Below are positions 59,447 to 64,000 of a stretch of DNA of 64,000 nt, one piece after another. Every line of letters starts with the position of its first letter. Position 1 is the stretch's first letter. The translations under genes and the position numbers were made by a program. Under the pieces are notes generated by a model, which had not been told where the DNA came from, did no database searches, and saw only the letters and a program-made list of their open reading frames with translations. This DNA is from Eucalyptus grandis (lineage: Eukaryota; Streptophyta; Magnoliopsida; Myrtales; Myrtaceae): the NCBI RefSeq assembly GCF_016545825.1, contig NC_052618.1, forward strand, positions 59,636,561 through 59,700,560, in the 5' to 3' direction.

Positions 59447-61500
59447 GTTGGATTGAACAGTTTACGATGGGTAACCTCTGCTGCTGCGTTGAAGTTCTCA
59501 AATCAATGAAATTTGACAGGCATGCCAAAAATCTGGATGACATTATATTCCTTTGATTTGTGGATATCAACTCATTGGCAAGCTTTCACTCACAATCCAG
59601 CAAGCTTGAAAGTGAAATGCAAAATCAAGACCACATGGTTTGCCTTGCAAAGTTTATCTTCAATTATGTGATATGGCAACTTGTCAATTAATTGACATAT
59701 AAATACTTATGACCTCATGACATTCTTCTTACAGGACAATGAGTTGTAAATGTTATTGTAATCGTGCGATATCAAGCCCAACCATGTAACTGAGGCTTTT
59801 TACAATTTTAGCAATTTAAGGAAGCTAACTTAATTACACAATTCATGGTATATGTCAAATAAATTATATTAGTACAAATATAATATTGGAACAAATTTGT
59901 ACATTTACATGTGCAAACAACAACTATTGCATTCCCTAATTTTGTTGTTTCAATTATTACAACTATTGGAACTTATATCACAAGACAAAACTTGGATTAC
60001 TAGAACATTTTTCCGCATTTGTTGTACAAAGACTCCAACGGTTGTCTACACAAACTTCATTCTTGATATTATTATGAGCGATACTTGGCTATGGATATGT
60101 CACTTTAGAAACCGTAACTGTGGGCATAAAACCGAATAAGCATGTTGAAAAAGCTATAATGAAAACTAGTGCTGCTAACCATGAATTTAGACTTTGTTTG
60201 GTAGTATATTTTGAGTTTACTAACAAATTTTGTTTTTGTTTTGGATCCAATAAAGAGAAAGCTTGCAAACGATGCTTAGAGCCAGCAACTTTAAATATGC
60301 CATGTCCACAACGCTTTGATGTCAGCGTGCTATCCTGAGCCTCATTTGCAAGCATCCTCTTTTAGCACAACCCAAAGTCCAAAACAAAAACAAAACTTGT
60401 GATAAGCTCATATGATGCAAATCAAAATATACTTTTATATGAGGCACTTAGCACCAAACAAAATCTAAAATCATGGTTACCAGCATTGATTTCCATCATA
60501 GCTTTCTCAATATGCTTATCCGATTTTATGCCCATAATTACAGCTTCCACAATCCAAGCACACGCTGCAAAATCTATTTCAATTTATTACTCATAATAAT
60601 ATCAAAAATAAAGTTTGTGTAGACAATCCATGTGAGTCTCTATACAACAAAAACGTAAAAATATTCTAACTCAATAAATTGATCCAAGTTTCATCTTGCA
60701 ATGTAAGCTCCAATAGCTGTAATCATATTGCTTAAAATATGTTACTTACACATGCATGTGTAAATGTACAAATTTGTTTCAATACTTATTTGGCACATAC
60801 CATGGTAGATCATGTAATCTTGAATCAGCTTCCTTAGATAGCTAAAATTGTAAAAGTTACATGGTCTTTATAGGATTGATATCACACAATGCAATAACAT
60901 TTACAAGCTCATTATCCTATGAGAAAAATATTACCTGAGGTCATTACTACGTGTCAATTAGTAACAAGTGACAAGCTGCCATATCACAAAACTGAAACAA
61001 GAAAAGGAAATTGACAACTTCATCAATCAACGTTCAACTCTAAATTCACAAATTATTTTGAAATGCATCAATAGACCCACACTAATACTTCTCGAAAACC
61101 CAGCTAGTTTAATTGCGGAAATTTACTTCTCAGTTTGAAAACAAAACATTCAAAGAGCAACGCCTAATTCAAACAATTTTTGTTTGATGATCAACGATGC
61201 ATTTGTATACTATAGCAAAATCCTCTAGAATGAAATCTATGAGAATTTGCACAACGAAAAAACGATAACAAAGCTTGATTTTGCATTTCACATCCAACTG
61301 CTGGATCCTAAGTGAAACCTTACCAACAAGTTAAACTCCGCAAATCAAAGGAATACAATGGCATCCAGCATTCACATTTTTGGATACCTGCCAAATTTCT
61401 CCTGAATTGCTACCATTAATACGGAAACTTGAACGCAGCAGCACAGTTACCCATCTTCTCCAGTATTTCAAGTAGATCCTGTAGAAAGCATCCAATTGTT
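59447..61500. repeat. Large inverted repeat (foldback), arms about 0.8 and 1.1 kb
   Basis: The left arm runs from about 59447 to 60276 and the right arm from about 60336 to 61500. Matching blocks include GGGTAACCTCTGCTGCTGCG against the complement of 61420-61455, ATTCCTTTGATTTGTGGA against the complement of 61337-61355, and GGGCATAAAACCGAATAAGC against the complement of 60500-60535. The blocks occur in mirrored order, with a short spacer at about 60277-60335. The arms are diverged, with indels. There is no coding domain; it is likely a foldback or MITE-like element, or two copies of one element inserted head to head. Confidence 0.8.
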
Positions 61501-62780
61501 GGTTTAATGCAAACCAATTTCTTCAAACTTTCAATAAAATAAAAGAAACATGGTTATCTCGCAGCCACAGGTACTTTCAGATTCACCCAACCACCAAAAA
61601 ACCTCGTGACAATTTACACACTGTCGTAAAGTCTTCACAGAAAAAGAAAACCACGCTTTGCTTTGCTTTAAAGCTAAACTGGTAATGGAAGTTAAAGAAA
61701 TGAAATGGCTGTTATCTAAACACTAGTTCCATGAAACTACTGCGAAAGTAATGAAGAAAGAAAGCAAATTCAAGCTTCAGTTACTTGAATATATTGCAAT
61801 TGCCCCCAGGCACAAAATCCAAACTATCCGCACTTGAACATGGAATGAGACATGGGCTGCTAAAGGTAACGAAAGTACTTAAGACTAAACCAACTACCAA
61901 GATACAAGACAAATTTGCCATCTCATTTTAGGCACCAATAGAGAGACTTGAACGATCAAGCCGAAACTATTTAGCGCCAAAGAGAAGAAAAAAAAAGGAA
62001 AGCCAGAAAATTCAGCGCAATCATAGAAGCGCCTAACGAAATGCAGAAACAGCGAGGGGAAAGGGAAGGCCGACTGCAAGAGGGAAGGCCGCAGGCGAGG
62101 CGAGGCGACCAACGGACCGAGAGCGAGATTAGGGGAGAGAGTTTTTGGAGAGGGCTAGGGTTTTGTCCATCAATATGCGTGAGGAAAAGGGAGGATTGCG
62201 AAAACGCGAGACGCGAGTTCAACTAAAGAAGCGCAACGTAACAGAGGAAGCAGAGGTAGCAAGCAAGCAAGAAGAGAGAAACGCTGCGGGAATTAGCGAG
62301 CGACCGAGAGGAAGAAGCGAACCTGCAGCAGAGCCTCGAGACGGGAGCAAAGAACGAGAGAAAACGCCGTTCTGAACGAAGAAGAAGACGGAGAAGAGGA
62401 GGAGAGAGAGAGAGAGAGAGAGAGAGTCAGCAGAAGCCGTCAGGAGCAGCAGAATTAAAGAAGCGGGAGACGTACAGTACGGTAAGCCTGCGTGCTAGTA
62501 CATGATGGAGTAACAAAACGCGGGTTCTCGAAATTGGAATTAGTAGGCTCCTTCATCAAAATTTTGTTACGCCCGTGTTTAGTTAGGAAGGGGTGACATT
62601 TAATCAGGATGGTAAGTCAAGATTCCATCTCAGTATCACCAAAATTTCAATTTCTAGCAAAACGAATGATGCGAATGATGATAAAAGGGAAATTACCCAC
62701 TTTACCACTTGTATTTTCATATTGCATTTTTGCATCCTCAATTTTAAATTCACTACCAAATTTTGTCAAACCAAATTGTA
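61501..62780. other. Non-coding stretch with a GA-rich possible promoter/5' UTR patch
   Basis: Between about 61980 and 62460 the sequence becomes purine-rich (GAGGGAAGGCCG, a long (GA)n at 62402-62427), like the transcribed leader of a minus-strand plant gene. This could be the old promoter of the Notchless copy C. No convincing coding exon is seen. Confidence 0.4.
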
Positions 62781-63130
62781 TTATTATTTAAGACCTCTGT
62801 ATTATCGTGAGAATTTGATAACTTATGTCTCTTGAAGTAGTGGTCCTGGAATATAAAATGAGGTGGGTTGTCAAGTTAACATCAGTTATACTTGTGACAA
62901 GTGCATGTACCCTTTCATTGCATTAATTCATAATCTTTTTAATTTGAGTTTTGATATGTGTTTTAAAAAACTTTAGCTGGAAATTGCTAAAGAGCACAAG
63001 ATTGGCCTATCGTGATAAACTTTACGTGATAAACTTTACATGATAGATCCTTTATTAAAGAAGGAAAACTCTATTCAACATGTGACAGTGACATTACAGT
63101 CTTAAGTAGGCACTAACCCCACTTTTAAGG
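62781..63130 (+). pseudogene. SDR-F-like relic: late intron 3 plus decayed exon 4
   Basis: ATTATTTAAGACCTCTGTAT and the following bases match 37637-37960, including the GACAAGTGCATG and CTTTCATTGCATTAAT segments. The exon 4 remnant (about 62950-63040) has lost the acceptor AG and the WYVLSK reading. No function is expected. Confidence 0.8.
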
Positions 63131-63283
63131 CTGCTCCTCTATTATAGCCTTAGCGTGATTAGTTTCTTTCACGGATTTGTCCTTTCACACATAGATAAGT
63201 AATTCTTCAGGATGTTGGACATCTATCAATGCCAAATTCTACATTAATTCTGAACAAAAAAAAAGAAAAAGAAAAAATGTATG

Positions 63284-63540
63284 TTGAGTTGTAAAGAAGC
63301 CGTCTGTTGCCAGCCAAAAGCGACAAAAAATGGGTTTGGATTATCTTTAAAGATTGGGCTGGCCATCGGACTCTGTACAAGTCCATCTGCTCCGCCACGA
63401 GTCTCCCGGACTCGTTCACTCTCTCCCTCGAACCACAAGAGACGAGACCAGCGCGCGCGAACTCCACACGGTTCAGGCGCCAAGAACGGAGGAGATGAGC
63501 GGAGCAGAGAAGGTGGTGGGCGCGATAGGAGGGTCGGGTC
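63284..63540 (+). pseudogene. SDR-B/C-like relic: promoter plus first 45 bp of exon 1
   Basis: It matches the SDR-B promoter from about 14080. The start codon at 63495 opens [15 protein letters not shown], and then homology stops at 63538 (GGGTCGGG followed by TCTCTATAAA). The TATA site is lost. Confidence 0.85.
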
Positions 63541-63559
63541 TCTATAAAAAATAGTCACT

Positions 63560-63722
63560 TCTGGCGTGATATTGAATTATTGTAGTGCCAAGCAATTGTA
63601 TCTTCCTTGCCCTAAGGATTTGTTGTTCACCTATTGGATTCTCAACCTTCTCATATACGAATATGCTCTCATGTATTTTTCTGACTTAGGCGCGTTAGTG
63701 AGAAGCTTCTCATTACTTACTC
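63560..63722 (+). pseudogene. SDR-F-like relic: early intron 3
   Basis: ATTGTAGTGCCAAGCAATTG through CTCATTACTTAC matches 37490-37645. In SDR-F this segment lies directly before the part found here at 62781, so the order is reversed. Confidence 0.8.
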
Positions 63723-63723
63723 T

Positions 63724-64000
63724 TGTTGGGAATGACTGATCCCCAAAAAACCGGATTCGACACTAAATCGAACCCCTAAATCAATGCGGAAGACGGCCCG
63801 GAAAACATGTATCACCGATCGTAAAGCACACCACGGATTCGAGCGTACGCTGTGCTAGCCACGCATTAAACACCGACGCTAATGGAGGAAGAGAAATCAG
63901 ACTTTGTTCGATCCGAGGAGGCCTTGAAGGGAAGAAAAGCGCGCCGTATGCTTACTGTTCTTTTTTTTAGGAGAGAGAGAGCGTGAGAAGAAAAAGACGT
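63724..64000. mobile_element. Possible LTR start, truncated by the window edge
   Basis: The SDR-F-like homology stops at 63723, where TGTTGGGAATGACTGATCCCC begins. A TGTTGG start and the text AATGCGGAAGACGG are common in plant copia LTRs. The other end is outside the window. Confidence 0.45.

Noticed and set aside
61894..62375. Possible N-terminal Notchless exon or separate gene in the GA-rich patch
   Set aside because: Open frames on both strands are low complexity, and I could not match them to the NLE domain.
1..64000. tRNA, rRNA, CRISPR or bacterial operon features
   Set aside because: None seen; the composition and spliced genes are those of plant nuclear DNA.

Overview
The window is plant nuclear DNA, most likely from a woody dicot. 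The evidence is spliced genes with GT-AG introns, Ty1/copia and other LTR elements, CT/GA/AT microsatellites, an LRR receptor-like protein and a tandem family of plant short-chain reductases. The species cannot be proven from the sequence. There are no bacterial or organellar features.

The backbone is a tandem cluster of SDR108E-type reductases (the phenylacetaldehyde reductase / cinnamyl-alcohol-dehydrogenase-like / DFR-like superfamily), all on the + strand with the same six-exon structure (118-170-192-163-187-145 bp in most copies). I label them by position. SDR-A (2807-4886) has exons 2-6 in the window. SDR-I (11391-13403) is a chimeric pseudogene. SDR-B (14289-17048) is complete except for a lost intron-1 donor. 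SDR-D (27561-29563) is a pseudogene. SDR-E (32272-34846), SDR-G (40236-43102), SDR-H (47721-49801) and SDR-C (50674-53421) are intact. SDR-F (36170-37925) is a pseudogene, and permuted relics lie at 62781-63722. The four intact genes encode 324-327 aa enzymes with the Rossmann glycine motif and the Ser/Tyr-x3-Lys catalytic residues.

A Notchless-like (NLE1) WD40 gene lies convergently, tail to tail, after SDR-A, SDR-B and SDR-C. All three copies (5695-6649, 17803-20184, 54178-58295) are pseudogenes on the - strand. A block of about 9 kb, [SDR-H/I]-[SDR-C/B]-[NLE], is present twice (11509-20474 and 47765-56835). A third, partial copy is [SDR-A]-[NLE-A].

Transposons have shaped the cluster. A minus-strand copia element occupies the left edge inside intron 1 of SDR-A. 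A degraded + strand copia (6937-11363) sits at the junction between NLE-A and SDR-I and has only 28 bp of its 5' LTR left. Two solo LTRs with 5-bp target duplications lie just upstream of SDR-G (81 bp from the ATG) and SDR-H (233 bp), in opposite orientations. Non-cluster genes are a frameshifted LRR receptor-like protein (22168-25276, -) and a two-exon remnant of a chloroplast UPF0114 protein (20645-21332, -). A foldback inverted repeat of about 2 kb lies at 59447-61500.

The biological theme is birth-and-death evolution of a specialised-metabolism reductase cluster, with splice-site loss, exon fusion, microhomology deletion and LTR insertion into promoters all visible. I found no evidence for a wholly new biochemical system.
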